A DNA stretch of 64,000 bases from Pedobacter sp. (lineage in GTDB: Bacteria > Bacteroidota > Bacteroidia > Sphingobacteriales > Sphingobacteriaceae), in NCBI GenBank assembly GCA_008015505.1, contig SSFR01000014.1, forward strand, positions 1 through 64,000, in the 5' to 3' direction. The position numbers and the translations under genes were made by a program. Shown one piece after another: positions 25,417-33,708 of the stretch. The notes under the pieces were generated by a model. The model worked only from the letters and a program-made list of their open reading frames with translations, had not been told where the DNA came from and searched no databases. Numbering within the stretch: the first letter of the stretch is position 1; each line of letters starts with the position of its first letter.

Positions 25417-26658
25417 ATGAAAGCAATAAGCCCAGCTCCATCACGTAAAATTGTCTTACTTATCATCATTGCTGCCTTAGGTTATTTTGTTGACGTTTAC
25501 GACCTATTATTGTTTTTAATTATTAAAAACAGAAGTCTATCTAGTTTAGGTGTTCCCGACACAGATATAACTAACGTCGGTTTGCGCTTAATGAGCTGGC
25601 AAATGGCTGGAATGCTCATTGGTGGCATCTTGTGGGGCATATTGGGAGACAAAAAGGGTAGATTGTCTGTTCTTTTTGGCTCTATCATTACTTATTCTTT
25701 AGCTAACATCGCCAACGGATTTGTACAAGACATTCATATCTATGCTATTTTACGCTTTATATCAGGTGTTGGTTTAGCCGGAGAGCTTGGAGCAGGTGTA
25801 ACACTCATTAGCGAAAGTATGAGCAAAGAAAAACGCGGTTATGGAACTATGATTGTAGCTGCTGTCGGACTAATGGGCGCCGTATTTGCCTACTATATTG
25901 GCGATATGTTTGACTGGCGAATCGCATTTTTCATTGGAGGAGGAATGGGCTTATTGCTACTGTTCTTAAGGGCTGGAGTACTTGAATCAATATTATTTTC
26001 TAAACTAGAAAAAGGTCATGCCAAAAAAGGTGATTTTTTTATGATCATCAGAGACTTCGAACGCTTAAAAAAGTACATCAATAGCATCCTTATCGCAGTA
26101 CCGGTCTGGTTTGTGGTGGGAATTTTAGTTGGTATTGCTCCCGAGTTTGCAAAAGCAAATGATATGAAAGAAATCATTAATCCTGGTCGAGCAGTCATGT
26201 TTACCTATATTGGTATTGCTTTTGGCGATCTAATTTCAGGCTCACTAAGTCAAATTTTCCGGACACGCAAAAAAATAGTTTTCGTCTTTTTAACCCTTAG
26301 CTTTGGGGGTATCCTATTCTTTTTGTTGGCAAAGGACCTGTCAGTTCAAGAGTTTTATGCACTTTGTGTTTATCTCGGTATAGCAACAGGTTATTGGGTC
26401 GTATTTGTAACGATGGCATCCGAGCAGTTTGGTACCAATCTACGTTCAACGGTTACTACTACAGCTCCAAATTTTGTTCGCGGATCGCTTGTATTAGTTA
26501 CTTGGGCATTTGATTATTTCAGAAACCAATACGGGATCATTCATTCGGGATTGATTGTTGGAAGTATCACCATATTGATTGCCTACATCGCCCTCTGGAA
26601 CCTAAAAGACACATTTGGTAAAGACTTAGATTATCTTGAAGTCAACACCAAAGTTTAA
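25417..26658 (+). CDS. MFS transporter
   Basis: The 413-residue protein has about twelve membrane segments. It contains the loop motif GILWGILGDKKGRLSVLFGS after the second helix and RFISGVGLAGELGAGVTLISE after the fourth, a pattern of the aromatic acid/organic acid and sugar-porter branches. The cytoplasmic mid-loop is short, and the C-terminus ends in a soluble acidic tail. By adjacency it probably imports the substrate of the amidohydrolase gene just upstream. No regulator gene is next to the pair. Confidence 0.88.
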   Translation: MKAISPAPSRKIVLLIIIAALGYFVDVYDLLLFLIIKNRSLSSLGVPDTDITNVGLRLMSWQMAGMLIGGILWGILGDKKGRLSVLFGSIITYSLANIANGFVQDIHIYAILRFISGVGLAGELGAGVTLISESMSKEKRGYGTMIVAAVGLMGAVFAYYIGDMFDWRIAFFIGGGMGLLLLFLRAGVLESILFSKLEKGHAKKGDFFMIIRDFERLKKYINSILIAVPVWFVVGILVGIAPEFAKANDMKEIINPGRAVMFTYIGIAFGDLISGSLSQIFRTRKKIVFVFLTLSFGGILFFLLAKDLSVQEFYALCVYLGIATGYWVVFVTMASEQFGTNLRSTVTTTAPNFVRGSLVLVTWAFDYFRNQYGIIHSGLIVGSITILIAYIALWNLKDTFGKDLDYLEVNTKV

Positions 26659-26703
26659 TCTGAAGTCTGAAACAAACCATGCCATTTGAACGGGCTCTTA
26701 AAG

Positions 26704-28620
26704 CTACTTTTGAAAAAATTCAAGTTTTATTCCCGTAGTAAAATTGAAACCCTTAGTCGTATAACCTATTACTTCTACATAATCATTATCTAAAATGTTT
26801 TTAAAATCAGCAAACAAAGCCAGTCTACTCTTTGGCTTATACTGAATATACACATCTAATAGGTGGTAGGATGTTAAGTCTGATATTGTGGGCGGATACA
26901 TCCCATAATCTTGATCGATACGTTTACCAACAAACTTATACATCAGATTAACATCCATTTTTTTCATTACAATTACTCCCAAATTAGCACCAAAACTATT
27001 ATTAGGACGACGATATAAATTATTAATCACTAAATCATCTGGTTTATAAAGTCCTCCTGTTACATATGCATAAAAAACATTCGCACAAATAACCCTGTGA
27101 GGCTTCATCCTTAGCTCCAACTCAAAACCTCGATCTTTCTGTTTGTTTTGGTTGATATACATGCTCCTATTTACAGCTATTGGCACATAATCAATCACAT
27201 CATTGATCCTACGATCAAAGTATGAAAGACTAATATTTAACTTTTCTAATAAAATTGCTAAATCAAAACCTATCTCAAATGTTGTTGAGTGCTCTGGTTT
27301 TAAAAGTGTATTCCCAAACTGAGGCATAAACAACTGATACAATGATGGAACCCTATACGCCGAGGATAAATTAACAAAAACCTTATAGCGATCCAGAAAC
27401 AAATAAGATGGGTTTATCGTATAAGTTAGATTAGAACCATATTGCGTATGATAATTATATCTTCCACCAAGCTCTGAACGAAAACCACCTTTCGTTTTTA
27501 AAAACAAAGAAGCAAATGCACTTATAATGGCATTATGGGCACCCAGCGCACTATAGGCATTGGCTTGCTTTGTAGCGGAATACTTATAGCTAAAACCACT
27601 TGTTAAGCTTATTAAGCTATTCAAAGGACTACTCAAGCCTATTTCTAGATTACTAATTTCACTTTCGTAGTGAGCAATAGAATTACTGGGAGCAGTGTAG
27701 TTGAAATGATTTTTGATATTATTTTGACTCAGATTGATCATCAATTCGCCTTGGAGGACACTTAAGGATACACCCAATCCACCCAAATAGGAAGTCTTTG
27801 AGTAAGTATTTCCTAGTACATCCTGATAAGCACCCGCATCAAAACTAGCCTGGTTCGTATTCCAGAAAAAATTACCATTAAGGCAAAGCCGATCATTTAA
27901 CTGTTCTCCTACACGTAAGCTCAAAGCACGTTGTTCAAAACCATTCTTTTCAAAACTACTGCTTCCATTTCTAGACATGGCCGATGAGAATCCACCAGAG
28001 GTTAAATTTGACCCATTGAATGCAAAAGATGTTCTTTTGATCAGTCCCCCACCATTAAAAGCCTGCTTAAACGATTCATAGCTTCCTACCGTACCCAAAA
28101 CACCAATATGAATAGGCTGATTATAATCTTTATGAGTGATAATATTGATTACTCCGGCAACCGCATCAGAGCCATATAAAGTAGAATTTCCTCCCTTAAT
28201 AATTTCCACACGTGCGACCATATCAATAGGTATTGCCGTAATATCATACTCTCCAGTAACTCCAGATGCATTATTTGCAGGAACTCCATCAATTAAAATG
28301 AGCGTGTTCGCACCAGAAGCCCCACGCAAAAAAATGGATTTAGGCTCTCCCATTCCTGTCGAATTACCTCCTACTGTTAACCCTACAACTCTATTTAGCA
28401 CTTCAAGCAAAGTTCGCCCCTGACTTCTTGCTAACTGGTCGGCAGTAATGACCTGAACTACTTTACCCACATCAGCTAGCTTTTTAGGTGAGCGATTCGC
28501 CGTAATAACCACCTCATCTAAGGGTTTTGGTTCTTGAGCATATACATGATCTGAAAGTAATGCATGCACGAGCAAACCTAAACCAACACCTCCCAGATAT
28601 ATCGTTTTTTTTAATTGCAC
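26704..28620 (-). CDS. TonB-dependent receptor, BtuB-like
   Basis: The 638-residue protein has a signal peptide ending HVYAQ and a TonB box region (PLDEVVITANR). The plug has VGLTVGGNSTGMGEPKSIFLRG, LILIDGVPANNASG and VEIIKGGNSTLYGSDAVAGVINIITH. A 22-strand-type barrel ends in a terminal aromatic strand (FNFTTGIKLEFFQK). Length and plug motifs resemble BtuB/CirA receptors for cobalamin or catecholate siderophores, without the extra N-terminal domain of the SusC type. It follows folK by about 20 bp on the same strand. No cobalamin riboswitch could be seen near it, so the substrate is uncertain. Confidence 0.85.
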   Translation of the reverse strand: MQLKKTIYLGGVGLGLLVHALLSDHVYAQEPKPLDEVVITANRSPKKLADVGKVVQVITADQLARSQGRTLLEVLNRVVGLTVGGNSTGMGEPKSIFLRGASGANTLILIDGVPANNASGVTGEYDITAIPIDMVARVEIIKGGNSTLYGSDAVAGVINIITHKDYNQPIHIGVLGTVGSYESFKQAFNGGGLIKRTSFAFNGSNLTSGGFSSAMSRNGSSSFEKNGFEQRALSLRVGEQLNDRLCLNGNFFWNTNQASFDAGAYQDVLGNTYSKTSYLGGLGVSLSVLQGELMINLSQNNIKNHFNYTAPSNSIAHYESEISNLEIGLSSPLNSLISLTSGFSYKYSATKQANAYSALGAHNAIISAFASLFLKTKGGFRSELGGRYNYHTQYGSNLTYTINPSYLFLDRYKVFVNLSSAYRVPSLYQLFMPQFGNTLLKPEHSTTFEIGFDLAILLEKLNISLSYFDRRINDVIDYVPIAVNRSMYINQNKQKDRGFELELRMKPHRVICANVFYAYVTGGLYKPDDLVINNLYRRPNNSFGANLGVIVMKKMDVNLMYKFVGKRIDQDYGMYPPTISDLTSYHLLDVYIQYKPKSRLALFADFKNILDNDYVEVIGYTTKGFNFTTGIKLEFFQK

Positions 28621-28640
28621 ACGCCTGTTCTATTTAAATT

Positions 28641-29159
28641 TCAGCAATGACATCCCGCTTCAAGTAGTTTTTGAACAACTAAATCATCTGAGACTTCCTG
28701 GTAGAGCTCCCCAATAGTTTTGGCCAAAATTGGATGCATATAATTAGGTGCAATCTCTAACAAAGGAATTAAAGTGAAACTACGCTGATGCAAATATGGA
28801 TGCGGAATCACCAGATTTACATCATTGACACAATCATCATTGTAAAACAGGATATCAATATCAATCGTTCTGGCTCCCCATTTATCTGTCCGTTTTCGGT
28901 CTAATTGACTTTCAATCGTTAGCACTTTGCTCAAAACTTGCTGCGGATCCCATGAAGATGATACAAGCACAACCTGATTAATAAAATCCGGTTGATTGAT
29001 TTTACCCCATGCCGCTGTTTGATACAATGAAGAAGCTTGTAAAATCATGCCTACCTCACTTTCAATACATTGTTTTGCTTGATAAATATAAAATTCACTA
29101 TCTCCCAGATTACTACCAAGTAGTAAATACACATTATTCATCATATTCGTTTTATGCAA
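28641..29159 (-). CDS. folK: 2-amino-4-hydroxy-6-hydroxymethyldihydropteridine pyrophosphokinase (HPPK)
   Basis: FolK transfers pyrophosphate from ATP to hydroxymethyl-dihydropterin in folate synthesis. The 172-residue protein has the start YLLLGSNLGD, the segment SSLYQTAAWGKINQPDFINQV, and the catalytic signature KWGARTIDIDILFY, followed by IPHPYLHQRSFTLIPLLEIAP. The first Met (29159) adds a few residues; MNNVYLLLGSN just downstream is an equally likely start. A -7 element on the minus strand lies about 35 nt upstream, back to back with that of sppA. Confidence 0.95.
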   Translation of the reverse strand: MHKTNMMNNVYLLLGSNLGDSEFYIYQAKQCIESEVGMILQASSLYQTAAWGKINQPDFINQVVLVSSSWDPQQVLSKVLTIESQLDRKRTDKWGARTIDIDILFYNDDCVNDVNLVIPHPYLHQRSFTLIPLLEIAPNYMHPILAKTIGELYQEVSDDLVVQKLLEAGCHC

Positions 29160-29192
29160 TGGTACGGCCTTTCAGATATAATTATGGAGGGC

Positions 29193-29208
29193 CAAATCTA
29201 TATATTTG
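29193..29208. promoter_or_regulatory. Back-to-back -7 elements of divergent folK and sppA
   Basis: The 16 bases CAAATCTATATATTTG carry TATATTTG on the plus strand (29201-29208, for sppA) and TAGATTTG on the minus strand (29200-29193, for folK). Both match TAnnTTTG and together they form a near-palindrome. Predicted leaders are about 21 and 30 nt. Confidence 0.6.
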
Positions 29209-29233
29209 TTCCATACCTTTTTAAAAGTCTGAG

Positions 29234-31000
29234 ATGAAAGAGTTTTTCAAGTTTGTTTTTGCATCCATGATGGGTGTTATTTTATCCTTTTTTGTATTAC
29301 TAGTACTTTTTGTGGCCGTATTAACAGCTGTCATATCGATAGCCGGACGCGAACGCAAAGCAGAAGTCAACCCCAACTCTGTTTTACATATTACATTGAG
29401 CTACCCCATCTTAGAGCGAACCGTTAAAAATCCACTCAACAATCTCGACTTCATCGGATATGAAAATAATGGCATTGGATTAAATGACATTTTAGCCGGA
29501 ATCGAAAAAGCTACAACGGACAAAAATATTAAGGGTATTTATTTAAACATTTCTTCCCTCTCCACAGGCTATGCAAGTATAGAAGAGATTCGAAATGCAT
29601 TAGTTGAATTCAAAAAGAGTGGAAAGTTTATCATTGCATACAGTGAAGTCTACACACAAGGTGCTTATTATTTAGCTTCCGTAGCTGACAAACTATATCT
29701 AAACCCAGAGGGAATGATTGACTTCCGCGGATTAAGTTCAGAGATTCCCTTTTTCAAAAAAGCTTTAGATAAATTGGAGATTGAGGTTCAGGTGATCAAA
29801 GTTGGGACCTATAAAAGTGCCGTTGAACCTTTCGTCCTTGAGAAGATGAGCGAACCTAATCGTACACAAGTAAAATCCTTTTTAGGGTCTATGTATGATC
29901 ATTTATTAGGAAAAGTGGCTGAAAGTAGAAAATTGCCAAAAGACTCTGTTTATGCTATTTCATATCAGGCCAAACTCAGAAATGCAACTGATGCACTTCA
30001 TTATAAAATGGTTGATGGCTTACGTTACAAAGATGAAATCATCGATGAACTAAAATCACTCACCAGCATCGCTAAAGATAAAGATGTCAAATCAATAAGT
30101 CTTGAAAAATATGCTCCTACTGATGAAGAAAAAGAGTCTCATGCTAAAAATCGAATTGCATTAGTATATGCCACCGGCGATATTATCAGTGGTGAAGGAA
30201 GCGATCAAACCATTGGATCTGAACGAATATCAAGGGCTTTACGTGAGGCCCGTACTGATGACAAGGTGAAAGCTATTGTACTGCGTATTAATTCTCCAGG
30301 TGGAAGCTCGCTAGCTTCAGATGTCATTTGGCGCGAGGTTATGTTGACCAAAAAAGCCAAACCAGTTATTGTATCCATGGGAGATGTCGCTGCCTCCGGA
30401 GGTTATTATATTGCATGTGCAGCAGATTCTATATTTGCTCAACCAACAACCATTACAGGTTCCATTGGTGTATTCGGTCTTATCCCCAATATGCAACGGT
30501 TTTTCAACAATAAACTGGGAATCACTTTCGACGGGGTTCAAACCGGTTTATTCTCCAATACAGGTAGTATAATCAGACCATTAACCGAGGCTGAAAAAAT
30601 GATCATCCAAAATGAGGTCAACCATATTTACAATAGCTTCACTAGTAAAGTAGCAGAAGGCAGGAAAAAATCGCAGTCCTATATTGATGGTATTGCTCAA
30701 GGACGTGTTTGGAGTGGAAAAGAAGCACTTACAAATGGTTTAGTAGATCGCCTAGGTAATATCCACGACGCAATCTCCTCCGCGGCCAAAAAAGCAGGTC
30801 TAGATACGTACCAAATTGTAGACTATCCAACACTTAAGGATCCTTTATTATCACTTTTTAGCCATCCAACTGATAAACTAAAAACATACTTGCTTAAAAG
30901 TGAACTTGGTGAGAACTATTTATACTATCAAACAGCAAAATCTGCATTAAATAATATGGGAATACAATCAAGGCTTCCCTATAACGTTACAGTCAAATAA
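29234..31000 (+). CDS. sppA: Signal peptide peptidase SppA, 67-kDa type
   Basis: SppA degrades cleaved signal peptides in the inner membrane. The 588-residue protein has one N-terminal membrane segment (about residues 9-37) and two tandem S49 domains, as in the long form. Lys194 in VGTYKSAVEPF and Ser388 in GDVAASGGYYIA correspond to the catalytic Lys-Ser pair contributed by the two halves. Other family motifs are INSPGGSSLASDVIWREV and TGSIGVFG. It is transcribed alone from a good -7 element and followed 45 bp later by the LexA-like gene. Confidence 0.96.
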   Translation: MKEFFKFVFASMMGVILSFFVLLVLFVAVLTAVISIAGRERKAEVNPNSVLHITLSYPILERTVKNPLNNLDFIGYENNGIGLNDILAGIEKATTDKNIKGIYLNISSLSTGYASIEEIRNALVEFKKSGKFIIAYSEVYTQGAYYLASVADKLYLNPEGMIDFRGLSSEIPFFKKALDKLEIEVQVIKVGTYKSAVEPFVLEKMSEPNRTQVKSFLGSMYDHLLGKVAESRKLPKDSVYAISYQAKLRNATDALHYKMVDGLRYKDEIIDELKSLTSIAKDKDVKSISLEKYAPTDEEKESHAKNRIALVYATGDIISGEGSDQTIGSERISRALREARTDDKVKAIVLRINSPGGSSLASDVIWREVMLTKKAKPVIVSMGDVAASGGYYIACAADSIFAQPTTITGSIGVFGLIPNMQRFFNNKLGITFDGVQTGLFSNTGSIIRPLTEAEKMIIQNEVNHIYNSFTSKVAEGRKKSQSYIDGIAQGRVWSGKEALTNGLVDRLGNIHDAISSAAKKAGLDTYQIVDYPTLKDPLLSLFSHPTDKLKTYLLKSELGENYLYYQTAKSALNNMGIQSRLPYNVTVK

Positions 31001-31044
31001 CCTTAACGTCATCAGTATTTCACTATTTAATTTGATTATCAAAA

Positions 31045-31821
31045 ATGAACAATCTTGCATCTAACCTCAAATATTTACGTAAAACAAAAAAACTTACACA
31101 ACAACTTTTTGCGAACGAACTCCAAATCAAACGCTCTTTGGTGGGCGCTTATGAAGAGAAACGAGCTGAACCCAAATATGAACTCTTACAACGATTTGCC
31201 GAATTCTATAATATATCCATTGATGAATTGCTAAATGATAAGATCAATGAGAAATGGACACCTAAACCCAAAAGCGATTGGGCTAACGTACGTGTGTTGA
31301 GTATTACTGTTGACTCTAAAAATCAAGAAAATATTGAGCTTGTCAGTGCTAAAGCGAGTGCAGGTTACCTAAATGGGTATGCTGATCCTGAATATGTTGG
31401 GGAACTGCCCAAGTTCTACCTTCCTATATTTCGTCAGGGGACTTTTCGTGGATTTGAAATTCGAGGTGATTCCATGCTTCCATTAGAATCCGGAACGATC
31501 GTTATCGGCCAATATCTTGACGATTGGAGTAACTTAAGATTAGGTGAAACCTATATCATCATCAGTAAAAATGATGGCATAGTTTACAAACGTATTGGAA
31601 GTAAGTTCAGGGATGATAAACCATTACATTTATTATCTGATAATCCAATCTATGAACCCTACTCTATTCCTTGGGAAGATGTTATTGAAATTTGGACGGC
31701 AAAGGCCTTTATCAGTACCTCATTCCCAGAGCCAACTGCTGAACCTACATTAGAAAATATCACCTCTATGGTTGTTCAAATGCAACGGTCAATCAGCGAT
31801 TTACAAAGAGCCAAAGTATAA
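31045..31821 (+). CDS. LexA/CI-like regulator: XRE helix-turn-helix plus S24 autoprotease domain
   Basis: The 258-residue protein has an N-terminal XRE domain (residues 5-65, with LTQQLFANELQIKRSLVGAYE as the recognition part). The C-terminal domain is S24-like: Ser143 in GDSMLP and Lys182 in VYKRI form the Ser-Lys dyad, and Ala106-Gly107 in KASAGYL fits the self-cleavage site. It is therefore likely a repressor that inactivates itself on DNA damage or a similar signal. Bacteroidota chromosomes often carry such a gene outside prophages, and no phage genes are nearby. Target operators cannot be assigned. Confidence 0.88.
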   Translation: MNNLASNLKYLRKTKKLTQQLFANELQIKRSLVGAYEEKRAEPKYELLQRFAEFYNISIDELLNDKINEKWTPKPKSDWANVRVLSITVDSKNQENIELVSAKASAGYLNGYADPEYVGELPKFYLPIFRQGTFRGFEIRGDSMLPLESGTIVIGQYLDDWSNLRLGETYIIISKNDGIVYKRIGSKFRDDKPLHLLSDNPIYEPYSIPWEDVIEIWTAKAFISTSFPEPTAEPTLENITSMVVQMQRSISDLQRAKV

Positions 31822-31848
31822 GAGCCTAATAAAATTCAAACAGGCTCT
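31821..31848 (+). terminator. Hairpin after the LexA-like gene
   Basis: AGAGCCT (31821) pairs with AGGCTCT (31842) around a 14-nt loop, starting at the stop codon. The T tract after it is weak. The arms resemble the outer ends of the dispersed 160-bp repeat, so this may be a relic of one. Confidence 0.5.
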
Positions 31849-31860
31849 AAAATTTTCGGG

Positions 31861-31868
31861 TACTTTTG
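31861..31868 (+). promoter_or_regulatory. -7 element directly before bioF
   Basis: TACTTTTG matches TAnnTTTG and ends 4 nt before the bioF ATG at 31873, predicting a transcript that starts at the ATG. No clear -33 element is present. Confidence 0.45.
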
Positions 31869-31872
31869 TGGA

Positions 31873-33039
31873 ATGAGGCCAAAGAACCTAACCACAAACG
31901 ACCATGAGAAGTCCATTCATCAGCGTTTGCATTCGCGCTGGGCTGCAGGCTCATTACGCCAGTTAAGTATTTCTAACTCTCTAATTGATTTCTCATCCAA
32001 CGACTATTTAGGCTTTGCTCGATCAGCCGAACTAAAAGCACAATTTGAGGATTCACTAAAAGAGCACCCCCATTTCCAACTAGGATCTACAGGATCACGA
32101 TTATTAGCTGGTAATGATCGGTTCACAGAAGCACTTGAAAATGAAATCGCCGCATTCCATTTGGCAGAGTCAGCATTGATTTTTAATTCGGGATATGATG
32201 CTAACCTAGGCTTACTGTCTTCACTCCCACAACGCAAAGACACCATCATTGCCGACGAGTTAGTCCATGCCAGCATCATTGATGGGGCTCGATTAAGCTA
32301 TGCAAATCGATTTATGTTTAGACATAATGATCTCCACAGCCTCGAGCAAAAACTGAAACGAAGTACTGGGAAAATATACATTGTCGTTGAAAGTATTTAT
32401 TCCATGGATGGGGATGAAGCCCCATTAATGGAAATATGTAACTTGGCGGAACGCTATGCTGCTGCTGTACTGGTTGATGAAGCTCATGCTGTCGGACTAT
32501 TTGGAAATCAAGGTCGGGGTTTAGTTGAAGAAAAAGGCTTGAACGATCGAGTTTTTGCTCGAACTGTTACTTTTGGAAAAGCACTAGGTACACACGGAGC
32601 AGCCATTTTAGGATCAAATATCTTACGTTCTTTCTTAGTCAATTTTGCGCGATCGTTTGTTTACAGTACAGCGGCCAGCTTCACTTCACACCTAGCTACA
32701 AAGGTGGCTTATCATTTCTTGACTCAATATGATCATCAATCAGCTATCCATCAGCGAATAAATCTTTTTAAAAGCATAGTAAATGCAGGCGACCAACTGG
32801 TTAAAAGTAGGTCACCGATACAAATGATAATAATTCCAGGAAACCAAGAAGCTAAAAATGCAGCAAAGGAACTTAGTCATTTAGGGTTTGATGTACGTCC
32901 TATTCTCAGCCCAAGCGTGAAAACTGGCTCAGAACGTTTGCGCATTTGTTTACATAATCATAATTCATTAGAAGAAATTGAACAGTTAGCTTTATCACTC
33001 AAAACCATCGTGAGCCCTCGCGTATTAGGAACAAATTAA
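31873..33039 (+). CDS. bioF: 8-amino-7-oxononanoate synthase
   Basis: BioF condenses pimeloyl-ACP (or -CoA) with alanine using PLP in biotin synthesis. The 388-residue protein shows the alpha-oxoamine synthase motifs: FSSNDYLGFA near residue 40, STGSRLLAGN near 75, VVESIYSMDGDEAPL near 175, VDEAHAVGLFG near 200, and the PLP lysine at Lys236 in TFGKALGTHGA. Glycine C-acetyltransferase is very similar in sequence, but the bioD gene 4 bp downstream supports BioF. The N-terminal dozen residues are unusual, and TTG at 31927 is an alternative start. Confidence 0.9.
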   Translation: MRPKNLTTNDHEKSIHQRLHSRWAAGSLRQLSISNSLIDFSSNDYLGFARSAELKAQFEDSLKEHPHFQLGSTGSRLLAGNDRFTEALENEIAAFHLAESALIFNSGYDANLGLLSSLPQRKDTIIADELVHASIIDGARLSYANRFMFRHNDLHSLEQKLKRSTGKIYIVVESIYSMDGDEAPLMEICNLAERYAAAVLVDEAHAVGLFGNQGRGLVEEKGLNDRVFARTVTFGKALGTHGAAILGSNILRSFLVNFARSFVYSTAASFTSHLATKVAYHFLTQYDHQSAIHQRINLFKSIVNAGDQLVKSRSPIQMIIIPGNQEAKNAAKELSHLGFDVRPILSPSVKTGSERLRICLHNHNSLEEIEQLALSLKTIVSPRVLGTN

Positions 33040-33043
33040 ATAC

Positions 33044-33673
33044 ATGAAATACAAACCCATTTTCGTCACCGGCATTGGTACAGGTGTTGGTAAAACAATT
33101 GTATCAGCTATTCTTGTTGAGAAACTACAAGCCGATTATTGGAAACCCATTCAATCTGGAGACTTACACTACTCAGATACAGATACCATCAAAAAATTGA
33201 TATCAAACCCCATTTCAAAACTTCATCCAGAAGCTTATCGACTCAGGCAACCTTTTTCACCACATCAATCTGCGCACTTGGATGGTATACGAATTGAAAT
33301 GGATCAAATTACACTTCCCACAACCAAAAATACCCTGGTCATAGAAGGTGCTGGAGGTCTCTTAGTTCCACTGAATGAAAAAGATTTAATGGCCGATTTG
33401 ATACAGCACTTAGAAGCAGAAGTGGTATTGGTTATTTCTCACTACTTGGGAAGTATTAATCATTCTTTGTTATCAATCGAATTACTCCTCCAACGAAATA
33501 TTCCCATCAAGGGTCTGATCATCAATGGCAATTCAAATTCATACTCAGAAGATATCCTACTTAACTATAAAAACATGCAACTTCTTGGACGCGTTCAACA
33601 ACATACTGAACTCAGTCCACAAGTGATCAAGGAAGCTCAACAACACATCAAACATTTAGAGCCAAATCAATAA
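33044..33673 (+). CDS. bioD: Dethiobiotin synthetase
   Basis: BioD closes the ureido ring of dethiobiotin with CO2 and ATP. The 209-residue protein has the P-loop GIGTGVGKT at residues 10-18, the substrate-binding WKPIQSGDL segment (Lys39 region), and EGAGGLLVPL near 103-112, all diagnostic for BioD. It follows bioF by 4 bp and forms a two-gene biotin unit. The other biotin genes (bioA, bioB, bioC) are not in this window. Confidence 0.95.
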   Translation: MKYKPIFVTGIGTGVGKTIVSAILVEKLQADYWKPIQSGDLHYSDTDTIKKLISNPISKLHPEAYRLRQPFSPHQSAHLDGIRIEMDQITLPTTKNTLVIEGAGGLLVPLNEKDLMADLIQHLEAEVVLVISHYLGSINHSLLSIELLLQRNIPIKGLIINGNSNSYSEDILLNYKNMQLLGRVQQHTELSPQVIKEAQQHIKHLEPNQ

Positions 33674-33708
33674 TTGTTTATTTTTATTAAACTCTAGACA
33701 AAATATAA

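Noticed and set aside
28560..28640. Possible cobalamin riboswitch ahead of the BtuB-like receptor
   Set aside because: Only about 20 bp separate it from folK, and no B12-box-like sequence was seen there or upstream of folK.
31045..31821. LexA/CI-like regulator as sign of a prophage
   Set aside because: No phage structural, integrase or replication genes lie around it; sppA and biotin genes flank it.
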